NCBI RefSeq assembly: GCF_964204865.1
Contig: NC_135251.1
Coordinates: forward strand, 23,312,001 to 23,376,000
Length of the DNA: 64,000 bases
Reading direction: 5' to 3'
Source: Styela clava
Lineage: Eukaryota > Chordata > Ascidiacea > Stolidobranchia > Styelidae
The notes under the pieces were generated by a model. That model saw only the letters and a program-made list of their open reading frames with translations, was not told where the DNA came from and did no database searches. Numbering within the stretch: position 1 is the first letter of the stretch; every line of letters begins with the position of its first letter. Of the stretch, positions 40,048 through 48,887 are shown piece after piece. A program made the position numbers and the translations under genes.

Positions 40048-40477
40048 TTAGGAAGACAAATAGCTTTCATAATTTAGAACTCAAAGAATATTCTGATTTT
40101 TGAGATGCACTGAGGTGCCATCAATAAATTGAATTACATATGCCCGTAGAAGCATTACGCTTACGCGTTGATTAGTGCAAATGTATTGTATTATATAACA
40201 GATTTTATATTAAGCATTTTTTTTTTATCAAAACATGTATTAGTACATCGAGAATATTGATACATTCGAGGCCCGTGCATATATGAACATTTATAATGCA
40301 GTGAAAACCCCCTCACTCCTAGAAAAATATCACATTGCTGGTTTATTTTGGGTATATATGGTAATAAAAAAGTTATGTACACTCGTGCATGATTTATAAA
40401 TTGTCTTTCCAGAGGAAATTGTGAGTTATTTAGCAGGAATTCTTAACACATTGAATAACTAAACTTGGGCATAATAG
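40048..40477. other. 3' flank of the seven-exon gene
   Basis: AATAAA-like sequence (CAATAAATTG, near 40120) lies about 75 bp after the stop. No other feature. Confidence 0.4.
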
Positions 40478-41620
40478 AGATGGCGGAATCGACTCCGGAT
40501 TCGATTCCAGAATTGATTCTTCGTGGATTCGACTAGAATCGATTCCGATGACTTGGAATCAATTCTTAAAGGTAAAATTTGGATTGCAAACAAATTTTAA
40601 CGTTTTGTGACACATATATGTATAAACCGCTATGTGGAGTTGCTACGACGCTCCAAACTTTACTATATTTCTACACTCTTCTCCCACTCGCTTGTTTACG
40701 CGGGTCAAGGACTCGTGCCACATTTCATTCGTATATTTTTTGTATTATTTATTGCGTTTATACCTCCTATTCACTTCAAGCAAGATGCATTAGGAAAAAT
40801 GAAACGCCTGTTGCAATTTTAAGTATAATGTTTACACCGCAATCCGGCAGACCGGAATGGCGAAATAGCTCTTCAATAGAACGAACGCATATTTTGAAAA
40901 TCGTATTAATGATGGTATGGGCAGCTTTGAAGCAAGATGCGGCGACATTGGTGAATTGGCCAGGGAGGTGGAGGCTTCAGCTGAAGTATAGAAATTTTGA
41001 CATATCAGCGATTCAAAAAGAAATGTATGTAGCAATGGTGGCAACAAAACAAAAAATCTTATCCAAACATCGCAGTTGTTGTCCAAAAGTACCTCTGTAA
41101 TCCATCAACATCCGCTGCATCAGAAAGAGCATTTAGCTCAGCGGAGTTTACTTTCTGTGAAGGCATGTGAACGAATTGAACTTTAGATTGCAATGGATTT
41201 TTGTTTGCTCCGACAGGGATTTTTTGGGCTCAAAGTGGACATACAGATCGTTTTGTTTTTATGTTGTTTTTATTATTGTAAAAATTCATTTTCTTGTTAT
41301 TGTTATGGAAAAATACTTTTCTCACCTACTGGAACTATTGCTTTGAAATTTTCAGTGGTTAAAAACTGTAATCTTTTCTCTAAAAAGCTATTACGTTTAT
41401 ATATATTATGCATTTCAAATATTTCTGTTGGCTCTTAGGGATACGTTTTTCGTGTGCGATTTTAGTTTTGGTCTTTACGTCAATATATTTGAACATTGAT
41501 TTCTAGGTCGATTCCATTTGGTATTGTTTAAGTGGGCATGTTTTCTCGGTAAGCTATGTCAAAGAATCTAGATTCGCAATCGAAAATTCAGGAATCGGAT
41601 AAGAATCGAATACTTGTAAG
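40478..41620 (+). mobile_element. Degenerate hAT transposon
   Basis: The left end is rich in GGAATCGATTCC-type motifs and the right end has the related AGGAATCGGATAAGAATCG; such subterminal repeats are common in hAT elements. Plus-strand frames near 41060-41165 read KYLCNPSTSAASERAFSSAE, which matches the C-terminal dimerisation region of hAT transposases (core SERxFS). The frame is broken before and after. It is probably a relative of ZBED1-like hAT elements. No intact catalytic domain is visible. Confidence 0.7.
41240..41445 (+). repeat. Dispersed repeat family C, copy 1
   Basis: Similar in reverse complement to 44245-44455: shared blocks include GATCGTTTTG and TTGAAATTTTCAGTGGTTAA with the same spacing. 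No coding content. It lies next to the hAT remnant, so it could be part of that element. Confidence 0.55.
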
Positions 41621-42119
41621 TAGTCATATAGCATCCTTAGGCATAAATAAAGATTTTTCCAGTTACAGCTGCTTCTAGTTCACAAATTGAAATATCCTTT
41701 TTTTTATTTGGAAAACCTTTCCTATGTTGTATCAAACTAGATTCTGTCAAGAGTAAAAGCATCATTTTAAAATATCACATCTTTAAAATATTTGCATGTC
41801 GTTTTATAAATTAATTACTTTTTCAATTTCAATTTGGTAATAAATAGATAAAAATAAATTCCCACCATGTGATTCGGAAGTGGCATAAAATTGTCGATAT
41901 CAATAACATTTTCCTCACCTTCGACTTCAAGGATTTGTTAAATACTTCGAATATATGCTAAAATGGTGTTGACGATTCAGCTCACTTAAAAGATAATCTA
42001 GTACCTAACGATTTATATTTATTTCGGAGTGAAGTATGGCGCCATGTCAATCTAAATATGTAGCAAATGATACCGATAAGATACCGAAAGCGTTATCAAT
42101 TGAATAAAATGGTCATTAT
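41621..42119. other. No feature seen
   Basis: AT-rich spacer between two hAT remnants. Confidence 0.4.
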
Positions 42120-42124
42120 TCTAG

Positions 42125-42710
42125 AACAGCGGTTCCCAAACTATTGGTCGCGACCCACTGGTGGTTCGCAAAAGGAATCTTAGGGGGTCGTGAAAAGATG
42201 TAGGAAGCTTTGGTTAATTATACTGGTTATTAGGATCGGTGGCGACTCGAATACGTAAATCTTCAAAAAAAAACAAAATAATTTGAATTGAATTTAAATT
42301 CTAATCTGTGAAAGTTTTATTTTTACGATCTTCTTAAAGGAACAAAAATTTGCTACACAAAGAATGACCATGTGGCTTTTTGTACGCATAGCAGTTTTGT
42401 ACACTGTACAGCATTTCTTACCGTGTTTCCCCGAAATTTAGACAGAATTTGGATTTATTTTCTATAAAGAGAATAACACTATGTTTTTTTTTGAAAGAGA
42501 TCTTTTGTGTTCATTTATCAAAAATAAAATTACATTGCAGAAAATCACAAGATTTTTTACTAAACATGATATTAAAACCGACATCCATTGTTTTTATTTG
42601 TATTTCCTATACAAAAATCAAGTGACAAATATCATAACTGTGATATCACCCAATCTTGAATAGTGGTGTGATCTTCACCGTACCTCAGGCCAATGAACCT
42701 TATTGCAACT
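42125..42710 (+). mobile_element. Non-autonomous hAT element, copy 2
   Basis: Begins CAGCGGTTCCCAAAC, a hAT-type terminus, and continues GGTCGCGACCCACTGG. It is the plus-strand counterpart of 11500-12035. The other end is not sharply defined; similarity runs to AGGCCAATGAACCTT near 42702. Confidence 0.8.
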
Positions 42711-42837
42711 GAACTAAAGCTATTCGGAAGACATAATAACACAAAAATTATTTGATTTACAACTACTTTTTGAAAACACAACGGAAAACTAACACGCAAA
42801 ACCGCAAAAAGGAGACAATATTCACAGCCCTACTTTA

Positions 42838-42910
42838 GGCTCGGTGTTGTTGTGCATCGTGCTAATCGTTGGAAATAAGCTCGACACCGCACCTCTGATT
42901 ACCCTGCGTG
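42838..42910 (+). repeat. 5' part of a tRNA-derived SINE
   Basis: Contains GCTAATCGTTGGAAATAAGC and 'CACCGCACCTCTGATTACCC', ending abruptly at CTGCGTG where a (GA)n run and repeat family A begin. The SINE seems interrupted by that insertion. Confidence 0.65.
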
Positions 42911-43060
42911 TAAGAGAGAGAGAGAGAGATTTCATTATTTTGTCAACCAAAAAATACAGTCATCAATAAAATAGCATTAGCAAATAAAATTGTCTTGATA
43001 TGGACAGGAGGGAGCGATACGACCATAGGGGCCATCGCAGTCAGCTCCCACCATATACAC
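42911..43060 (+). repeat. Dispersed repeat family A, copy 2
   Basis: Starts with a short (GA)n run, then TTTTGTCAACCAAAAAA and GGGAGCGATACGACC, matching 6498-6690. An inverted copy lies 0.7 kb downstream, so 42911-43885 may be one element with inverted ends. Confidence 0.6.
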
Positions 43061-43744
43061 TGATTATACTCTACTGATGCAAATTATTGTGCATAAAGTG
43101 TGGTGTTCAAATATAAATATAGGTTTATAATTAAAGTACTCCCATCATTGTATGCAGTATTATAAAATGTTACATTCTGTATTACTCGTGTACTAAGCCT
43201 ACCCATTTCTAGTCAACAAATTGACTCTTTTTTCTATTAACCATTGATCCATATTTCAATTTTCCTGAAGCTCATATTAAAATTTTGTTATGTTTATTCA
43301 AAGGCTCATGGCCTGGATTATAGAACTGTGTTGTGTTAGTCAAATCAAATTTGTTTATGTTATCTTACTAATTCCTGATTTATTGCACTGTAATGTGCAA
43401 AGTAGAATGATATTCATCCCATGTATTTATGTTGTAAATCTAGTCCTTCCCAAGTTTATACTTACACTCATATATTTACGAGCTTCCATTAAGTTTTGGG
43501 ATTTCAAACTTTCTGTTTAGATTTATAAAGTGCAAAAATTTTCCCAATGTTGTGCCAAAACAATTTTAATTAAATAAATGGCATACCATAATTTTACACT
43601 CATAAAAGCATATTTCATCATAAATCAGTGATATCAATCACCCCAAATCAAAAAAGATAAACTAGGAAAGACATAGTGTATATAATTAACAAAGATGAGA
43701 GGTATTGATATAATTCACACTAAACCTGTTAAATTATTTTATTA
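43061..43744. other. AT-rich sequence between inverted family A copies
   Basis: No gene. The short plus frame 43290-43520 is hydrophobic and without domain support. Confidence 0.4.
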
Positions 43745-43885
43745 CTTACTTGATTCTATTGGGTGGCAACAGACTCTGATGACCCCTAAAGGTCGTATGG
43801 TTGCCTCCCAGTCATATGCCAAAAGCATGAATCTGTATATTATTTATATATTGTGTTTTTTTTCTTGGTTTGACAAATTGACAAG
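43745..43885 (-). repeat. Dispersed repeat family A, copy 3 (inverted)
   Basis: Reverse complement matches family A: GGTCGTATGGTTGCCTCCCA and 'TTTTCTTGGTTTGACAAA' occur in the mirrored order. Confidence 0.65.
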
Positions 43886-44244
43886 TATACTCATCAATAG
43901 ATTTCAGCAGATGGGTTTCGAAAACGTTTCTTGACCTAAACAAGAAGGTCAATCAATAGGAAAATTTCAATAATTTACATCTTGTGAATCATGTCTACAG
44001 AACAAAGCGAACAATGATGATCATCGTAAGAATAGTAACATTTTAATTTGCCTAAACTTTGGTGGTAGAGTATGATAGATGAAACCATTACAAACAAACT
44101 GATCCCACTGATAGTTCAGAGCAATTTAGAAGTAATTTAATTGAGCAAAAATTAGCAATTATACTTATCAAACAAGAGAGCTATGCTCAAATATATGGAC
44201 ACGTCACAAAGTGTCGCTATTTTTCATTCTGACACAAAAAAAAA

Positions 44245-44455
44245 ATCTCTCGGAGTTGACAGAAATTTTTGAAATAAATAAAAGTAATAGCCTTCTGTCG
44301 AAAAAATCAATCTTTAACCATTGAAAATTTCAAAGAAATTGGTCCAGTAATCAAGGAGAAAAAGCGATTTTTCAAAAACGTGTCAAAGAACAACAAGAAC
44401 AACAACAAGAAGAAGAGTGTCAGCATAAAATGCAAAACGATCGTTATTTCCACTG
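44245..44455 (-). repeat. Dispersed repeat family C, copy 2 (inverted)
   Basis: Reverse complement of the block at 41240-41445, with TTAACCATTGAAAATTTCAA and CAAAACGATC. A CAA/GAA-rich stretch lies at 44390-44415. Confidence 0.55.
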
Positions 44456-44565
44456 ACGTGTCCAATAACAAAGATATGAGAAATGGACCATTTAATTGAT
44501 CAACAATAGCATGTAAATACAAAAGACATGAAAAAGGTATATTAATTGAAATTCCCGCAGTGTGT

Positions 44566-44735
44566 GTACCAGGTTAGGGCTAGGCTCAAACCCTATGAGT
44601 GGGTTCGCATCCCGTGGGTGATAAAAATGTGCGAGAGGATTGCTGGACTTCTCGCCACCGCAGGGTGGTTCCCGTGGCTTCCTCCACCATCAAGTCCATG
44701 CTCCGGAAAGCAAATAACTAACTAACTTCGAATTC
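44566..44735 (+). repeat. tRNA-derived SINE, diverged copy
   Basis: Carries GTGGGTTCGCATCCCGTGGG, ATGTGCGAGAGGATTGCTGG and 'CACCATCAAGTCCATGC', all shared with the SINE at 61645. The A-box part is replaced and the 3' end is cut off after CTAACTAAC. Confidence 0.7.
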
Positions 44736-44739
44736 TAAT

Positions 44740-44880
44740 TTTGGCCCGCGGCTAAAAAAGTTTGGGAACCCCTGCTCTAGGTGCACTTTGGGAACCTATG
44801 TATATTTTCAACTTTTTAAGGCTCGCGGCCCCCTTCTGGAGGCTTTTCCCACTCGTGGCCCCCCCCCCCTGTTCATCATT
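44740..44880. mobile_element. hAT element termini
   Basis: 'AAAAAGTTTGGGAACCCCTG' is a hAT/Charlie-type right end. It is followed by GCGGCCCCCTTCTGGAGG and a C-run, a composition typical of the subterminal part of such elements, probably belonging to the degraded transposase just downstream. Confidence 0.55.
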
Positions 44881-44988
44881 TTCAAAAATTTGACGCCTTA
44901 GATTGTATTATGTACTTACGACCTTTTATAGAATGCAAAAACAAAAAGGCAAGAAAGTCATTTATTGAAATCACTCAATGAGTGAACC

Positions 44989-45023
<35 letters not shown>

Positions 45024-45089
45024 TTGCAAAATCCTTGACACAAAAACCCTTAAACAAAAAAAAAAAAAAAAAAAGAAAGTCAAAGCTTT

Positions 45090-45566
45090 TTAGTAAACAA
45101 TCATTGGAAGTACTGCGTATCGAACTGTCTGACTAGGATCCTTATTACTGCAATAGGCATCGTATTTAATATGTAGCCAGTTCTGCAGGTGATTGTCACT
45201 GTCAACATCAGGACGATTTCTAGATTTTGCTTTGTTGGTAACAAGATCAGAAAAAAACAGACTCGCACCGCTAAGTTGTGCAAATTGAACAAGTAATGAA
45301 GAAGCTTTCTTGCTAAGTACAGAAGTACCGTAGTGGGTAAGAATCGCAAGTGGGAAAACCAGAAACTCGAAAAGTCTTCTTTGCTTGATTTCAAAGCAAA
45401 CTTGTTGGCATACGTCGGCCGCCATGTCATCAATAAAGCCAACGTAACTATGGTTCCATTTTCGTGTTTTGGACATTGGGAATTTACATATAGAGATATA
45501 CGGTAGGCTTCTGCAGTTATACACAATATTGTGAAGAAATACCTCACTTACACCCTTTGTAACCAA
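45090..45566 (-). pseudogene. hAT transposase fragment
   Basis: The minus-strand frame of 158 codons reads FIDDMAADVCQQVCFEIK, which resembles the region just before the first catalytic block of ZBED5/FAM200-type hAT transposases, and near its end KAKSRNRPDVDSDN, like their C-terminal KxRNRLxxxxDxR block. The middle of the protein (catalytic core) is missing and a second frame is open in parallel, so it is an internally deleted, dead copy. Poly(A) runs at 44992-45019 and 45057-45074 lie downstream. Confidence 0.5.
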
Positions 45567-45622
45567 TTTATTTCCACATCCTACTTTACTTAATTATAGT
45601 ACCTAATTTTACTGGTACCGGT

Positions 45623-46128
45623 AACTTTAATTACTTATTACAATCTGGACTATAATTTGGCAATAATAGGCTCTAATTTGGGGAATGAAATGGTCTCGCG
45701 GCTCTCGCCCATCTCTTCATGCACCCAATTCTGGCAACTTTGGTTGGGCAACTTGGCATTTGACTCCAACTATAACAGTATAATCAGCTTGGCAATATGT
45801 TCTCAATAGAATCTTCCTTTTATATTTTAATTAACGATTAGAAGATCGATCAATTTGGCAATGGCAACCATTACAAAAATATCAATATGGTGTGGCAAAT
45901 AATTTTTTTTTTTTTTCTAGTATTTATTTTTTTGTTTACTGTATAGTATACCCTAAATTTATCATGTTTTATTCTTACTTAAATAACTTCTCAGTGGTTG
46001 TGTGTGTGTGTGGCTGGTGGGTGCATGTAAGCGCAGAAGCGTGTGTGAAATAACCTAATAATTTTAGGTGAGTAAACACGTACCACTTCCTCTTGGCAAA
46101 ACCTTCCATCTTATATTTTGTACGTTAT
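45623..46128 (+). repeat. 506-bp terminal direct repeat, left copy
   Basis: Starts AACTTTAATTACTTATTAC and ends TTTTGTACGTTAT; the same 506 bases recur at 60837-61342. It does not start TG or end CA and is not followed by a primer-binding site. It contains a TATA-like stretch (TTTTATATTTTAATT near 45817), a (GT)n run and a consensus splice donor (TTTTAG|GTGAGT at 46068). I infer a promoter plus untranslated first exon for the transposase-ORF2-env transcript rather than a canonical LTR. Confidence 0.85.
46068..46073 (+). promoter_or_regulatory. Splice donor in the 506-bp repeat
   Basis: AG|GTGAGT at 46067/46068 is a full consensus donor. Joined to the AG at 46357-46358 it removes 291 bp holding several upstream ATGs (near 46261-46312) and makes 46379 the first ATG after the junction. 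Confidence 0.45.
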
Positions 46129-46175
46129 TAGGCGCATGTTCACTAAACAACGTAGCTAATAACTTAACCGACACT

Positions 46176-46233
46176 TTCAATTGTCTAGGGAATACGGACA
46201 ATACATTCAATTGTCTAGGGAATACGGACAATA
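46176..46233. repeat. 28-bp tandem duplication
   Basis: TTCAATTGTCTAGGGAATAC plus 8 more bases occurs at 46176-46203 and again, unchanged, at 46206-46233 (period 30). It sits in the presumed intron ahead of the transposase. Confidence 0.9.
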
Positions 46234-46356
46234 TCTGATACATAAATAATGCTATTAACGATGAATTTCATGCGTCATGAACTAACGATGAGTAGATAAG
46301 AAGAATATAAAATGAATTTAACCACACGAGAAATTGACATTCTGAATTTTATTGAT

Positions 46357-46358
46357 AG
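46357..46358 (+). promoter_or_regulatory. Splice acceptor before the transposase
   Basis: GAATTTTATTGATAG ends 20 bases before the first in-frame ATG (46379). The transposase frame itself opens only at 46346, just after a stop, which fits expression from a spliced RNA. Confidence 0.4.
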
Positions 46359-46378
46359 GTACCGGACCAACCAGCGAT

Positions 46379-47305
46379 ATGAAAATCCGGAGTCTGGCAG
46401 CCCTTGGGGTTTTGTCAAATGTACGAGACTGTATAGGATTCTTGCGGGAACATCGCGTACTCGCCCGCGGCATGAACTGCCCCAAATGTCGAAACGCCAT
46501 GGTAGAAGAAATCAATAAGGCAAACAAGCTCGATGGGGCAAGGTTTAGATGTAGGAAAGCTAATTGCCGTAATACAACGACAATAAGAAAAAACTCGTTT
46601 TTCGAGAGAAGTAAAATCGACCTGGTTAACTTGGTGATATTATTATATTGTTGGGCCATGGATGTATCGCAGAGACAAATCGTATATGAAATAGATGTGA
46701 GTCCCCGTATTGTTGTAGATTGGTTGCATTTCATACGAGAAATATGCTCGACAGAACTCATTCAGAGTTTTAAAAAGATCGGTGGCAAAAAAATGACAGT
46801 CTGCATCGATGAAACGCTGATAGCCAAACGAAAGCCATGCTCAAATTTTAGGGCCCGAAAAATCAAGCCTATTTGGTTGTGGGGGGCTATATGTTTGGAA
46901 ACCAAAGAAATATGTTTGCAATTAGTGCCCGAAACTGGTAGAACTAAAGCTACAATGGAAGAATTGATAAAGGCAAACGTTGCACCACATTCAGAAATTT
47001 GGAGCGATTGTTTTGGGTCCTACAGAGACATAGAAAAGTTGGGAATGGGATACACGCATCGAACAGTGAATCATAGCTTGATGTATGTCACTGATGAGGG
47101 GGTAACCACAAATAGTGTAGAAGGGCTTTGGACTGGAGTGAAAGAAAAATTTAAAAAAATGCATGGGACAAGAAGGGAAATGATCCCGTCTTACCTAGAT
47201 GAATTTCAATGGAGGAGAAGACACCTCCCACACGAACGTTTTGCCAAAATTTTAGAGGCAATAGCGAATAATCCAAAGTATGATGTAAACAGGCTTGAAA
47301 ACTAA
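46379..47305 (+). CDS. Merlin/IS1016-type DDE transposase
   Basis: 308 residues from the first in-frame ATG. The N-terminal part has a zinc ribbon (CPKC, then CRKANC) and a helix-turn-helix-like segment (VSQRQIVYEIDVSPRIVVDW). The catalytic triad of the ISXO2-like/IS1016 family is complete: Asp144 in VCIDETL, Asp210 in IWSDCFGSY and Glu248 in NSVEGLW, with a 37-residue D-E gap as expected for Merlin. Merlin elements are otherwise cut-and-paste DNA transposons with short inverted ends; none are found around this gene, and the next ORF starts only 96 bp later. In the element read as a circle it follows pol, the position of integrase, which Pol lacks. I infer that it performs, or once performed, integration. 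An independent nested Merlin insertion is the main alternative. Confidence 0.9.
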   Translation: MKIRSLAALGVLSNVRDCIGFLREHRVLARGMNCPKCRNAMVEEINKANKLDGARFRCRKANCRNTTTIRKNSFFERSKIDLVNLVILLYCWAMDVSQRQIVYEIDVSPRIVVDWLHFIREICSTELIQSFKKIGGKKMTVCIDETLIAKRKPCSNFRARKIKPIWLWGAICLETKEICLQLVPETGRTKATMEELIKANVAPHSEIWSDCFGSYRDIEKLGMGYTHRTVNHSLMYVTDEGVTTNSVEGLWTGVKEKFKKMHGTRREMIPSYLDEFQWRRRHLPHERFAKILEAIANNPKYDVNRLEN

Positions 47306-47367
47306 AGTAGGAAAGAAAAGAAAAAAAAAAAAAAAAAACTACGTTACAATGTTCATATTACTTTAAC

Positions 47368-47369
47368 AG
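47368..47369 (+). promoter_or_regulatory. Splice acceptor before ORF2
   Basis: TTCATATTACTTTAACAG ends 32 bases before the ORF2 start codon. Confidence 0.4.
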
Positions 47370-47401
47370 AATTAACAATACAATCCTATAAGAGACTTAT
47401 T

Positions 47402-48760
47402 ATGGAAAACACGAATAAAAAAGCTGCATCGGTATTTTTGTTAACAACTACAGCTAACTGGGGAACTACTCAACAAAGAAAACATGTATCGTCACTAATT
47501 GGACCGGATACGAATATAGCCGACATAACGGAGGTGGCTGAACTAATGCTCTTAACTACTCAAATCGTGACGACCTTACAACAGAAGACGAAACAATTAA
47601 AGAAGCAGGCAGAAAAAGGAAGGTTTACTATTGGGTATGTGTTGGATAGCGATCCTACCACGACCCATGAAATAACCACCACAACCACAGACCAAGTCCT
47701 CGAGCCAGAGCCGTCCACAACAACATACGAAATAGCAACCTCAACTACTAATCCAGTGCCAGAGTTTGAGGCAGATTATGGGGAAGAAAGTGATGGAGAA
47801 ATGACGAACCTTGCGTATTCGCCACCAAGCCCTGCCTACTCACCGCCAAGCCTTAAGCACTCGATTACTAGCTGTCCCCCTCCGCTATCGGAGGAAAGTG
47901 ATCTCGACGACATTGATGGAGTGCCCATGGACTATCCGGAAGCGTATTTTGCATGTGAAAAGACAAAACCCTTTGTCGAAATGCCGCTACCGTTACCGGA
48001 TGAAAGTGAGGCCGACGCTACGACCCCGAACAACGAAATACAAGAGGTAGGCGAGATGACTGTAGAAGGAGACTTCAGGTGTCAGGGGGCAATATCCATG
48101 GCAAACCTTATAACCATAACTTCAACTGAGGGGGTTGAGGCTTGGAAGGGAGAGTGTGCTGGACCGTCTAATCGTCCCAACTCTGTGACAAGAGAAGAAA
48201 TATCGCTACCATTATTGACCAGTCGGGAAGAACGTCAGAAACAATTGAGAGAAAGAGTCTATGATTACGTCATCACAGGAAATTGCGAAAGCCACCTACA
48301 TGACATCTGGTGTGGAAAGAGGGAGTCAGATAGACTAACTCAATTCGACAGAGGATTTAGCAATAAAGCCATGCAGCGAGTGTGGGAGGCCGCCTGTGTT
48401 CGTATGTTCTTCAAAGACGAACAGAAACAAGAAAACGTGCTGAGATACCTGAAACAATGTACTGAAATGTTCACTCGATGGGGAGGGACCCGACTCTCGC
48501 GCAGTGAGGCACCTCGCCCAATGAGAACCCGACGGCATACATCTCGTAAGTTCAACCCTTATTCGTTGAGTTATCTTCGACCTAAATCAATGCAATCCTG
48601 CAGCAGCCCCATATGGTCACTAATAAACTATGAACTCGAAACGGATGTGTTATTACCTGAGAGTGTTATATTTGCTATCCAAAAATTATTGAAAGTAGAT
48701 TGCATGGAGGCTGAAAAGATCTACCTACAGTCTCGAAATGGCAATTTCTCAGCGAACTAA
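47402..48760 (+). CDS. ORF2, acidic protein of unknown function
   Basis: 452 residues, ATG start 96 bp after the transposase stop. The N-terminal third is Thr-rich with a short coiled coil (TTLQQKTKQLKKQ). The middle is strongly acidic and Pro/Ser-rich (EESDGE, SEESDLDDIDG, PDESEAD) and includes two heptads like the RNA polymerase II tail, YSPPSPAYSPPS, at residues 139-150. The C-terminal third is basic and helical, with cysteines and a Trp-rich patch (HDIWCGKRESD, FTRWGGTR). No known domain is recognised. Acidic-plus-basic layout and position between integrase-like and env genes resemble viral regulatory proteins, so a transcriptional role is conceivable but unproven. Confidence 0.75.
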   Translation: MENTNKKAASVFLLTTTANWGTTQQRKHVSSLIGPDTNIADITEVAELMLLTTQIVTTLQQKTKQLKKQAEKGRFTIGYVLDSDPTTTHEITTTTTDQVLEPEPSTTTYEIATSTTNPVPEFEADYGEESDGEMTNLAYSPPSPAYSPPSLKHSITSCPPPLSEESDLDDIDGVPMDYPEAYFACEKTKPFVEMPLPLPDESEADATTPNNEIQEVGEMTVEGDFRCQGAISMANLITITSTEGVEAWKGECAGPSNRPNSVTREEISLPLLTSREERQKQLRERVYDYVITGNCESHLHDIWCGKRESDRLTQFDRGFSNKAMQRVWEAACVRMFFKDEQKQENVLRYLKQCTEMFTRWGGTRLSRSEAPRPMRTRRHTSRKFNPYSLSYLRPKSMQSCSSPIWSLINYELETDVLLPESVIFAIQKLLKVDCMEAEKIYLQSRNGNFSAN

Positions 48761-48838
48761 TTGGAACTGTAAATGAAGTAATAATAAAACAGGCATGCCG
48801 TGTTGTACATAACCATGAACTTTTGAATTTTGTTTTAC

Positions 48839-48840
48839 AG
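48839..48840 (+). promoter_or_regulatory. Splice acceptor before env
   Basis: GAATTTTGTTTTACAG ends 47 bases before the env ATG, with a clear pyrimidine tract. Confidence 0.5.
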
Positions 48841-48887
48841 ACTATTGTTAAATAAAAGTTACAAACTAAAAAAAAAAACTAAATGAT

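Noticed and set aside
46312-46518. ATG-started 68-codon frame overlapping the transposase start
   Set aside because: It reads the transposase N-terminal DNA in another frame. A spliced leader would remove this ATG.
46129-47401. A separate Merlin DNA transposon nested in the retroelement
   Set aside because: No inverted ends or 8-9 bp duplications around the gene, and only 96 bp separate its stop from ORF2.
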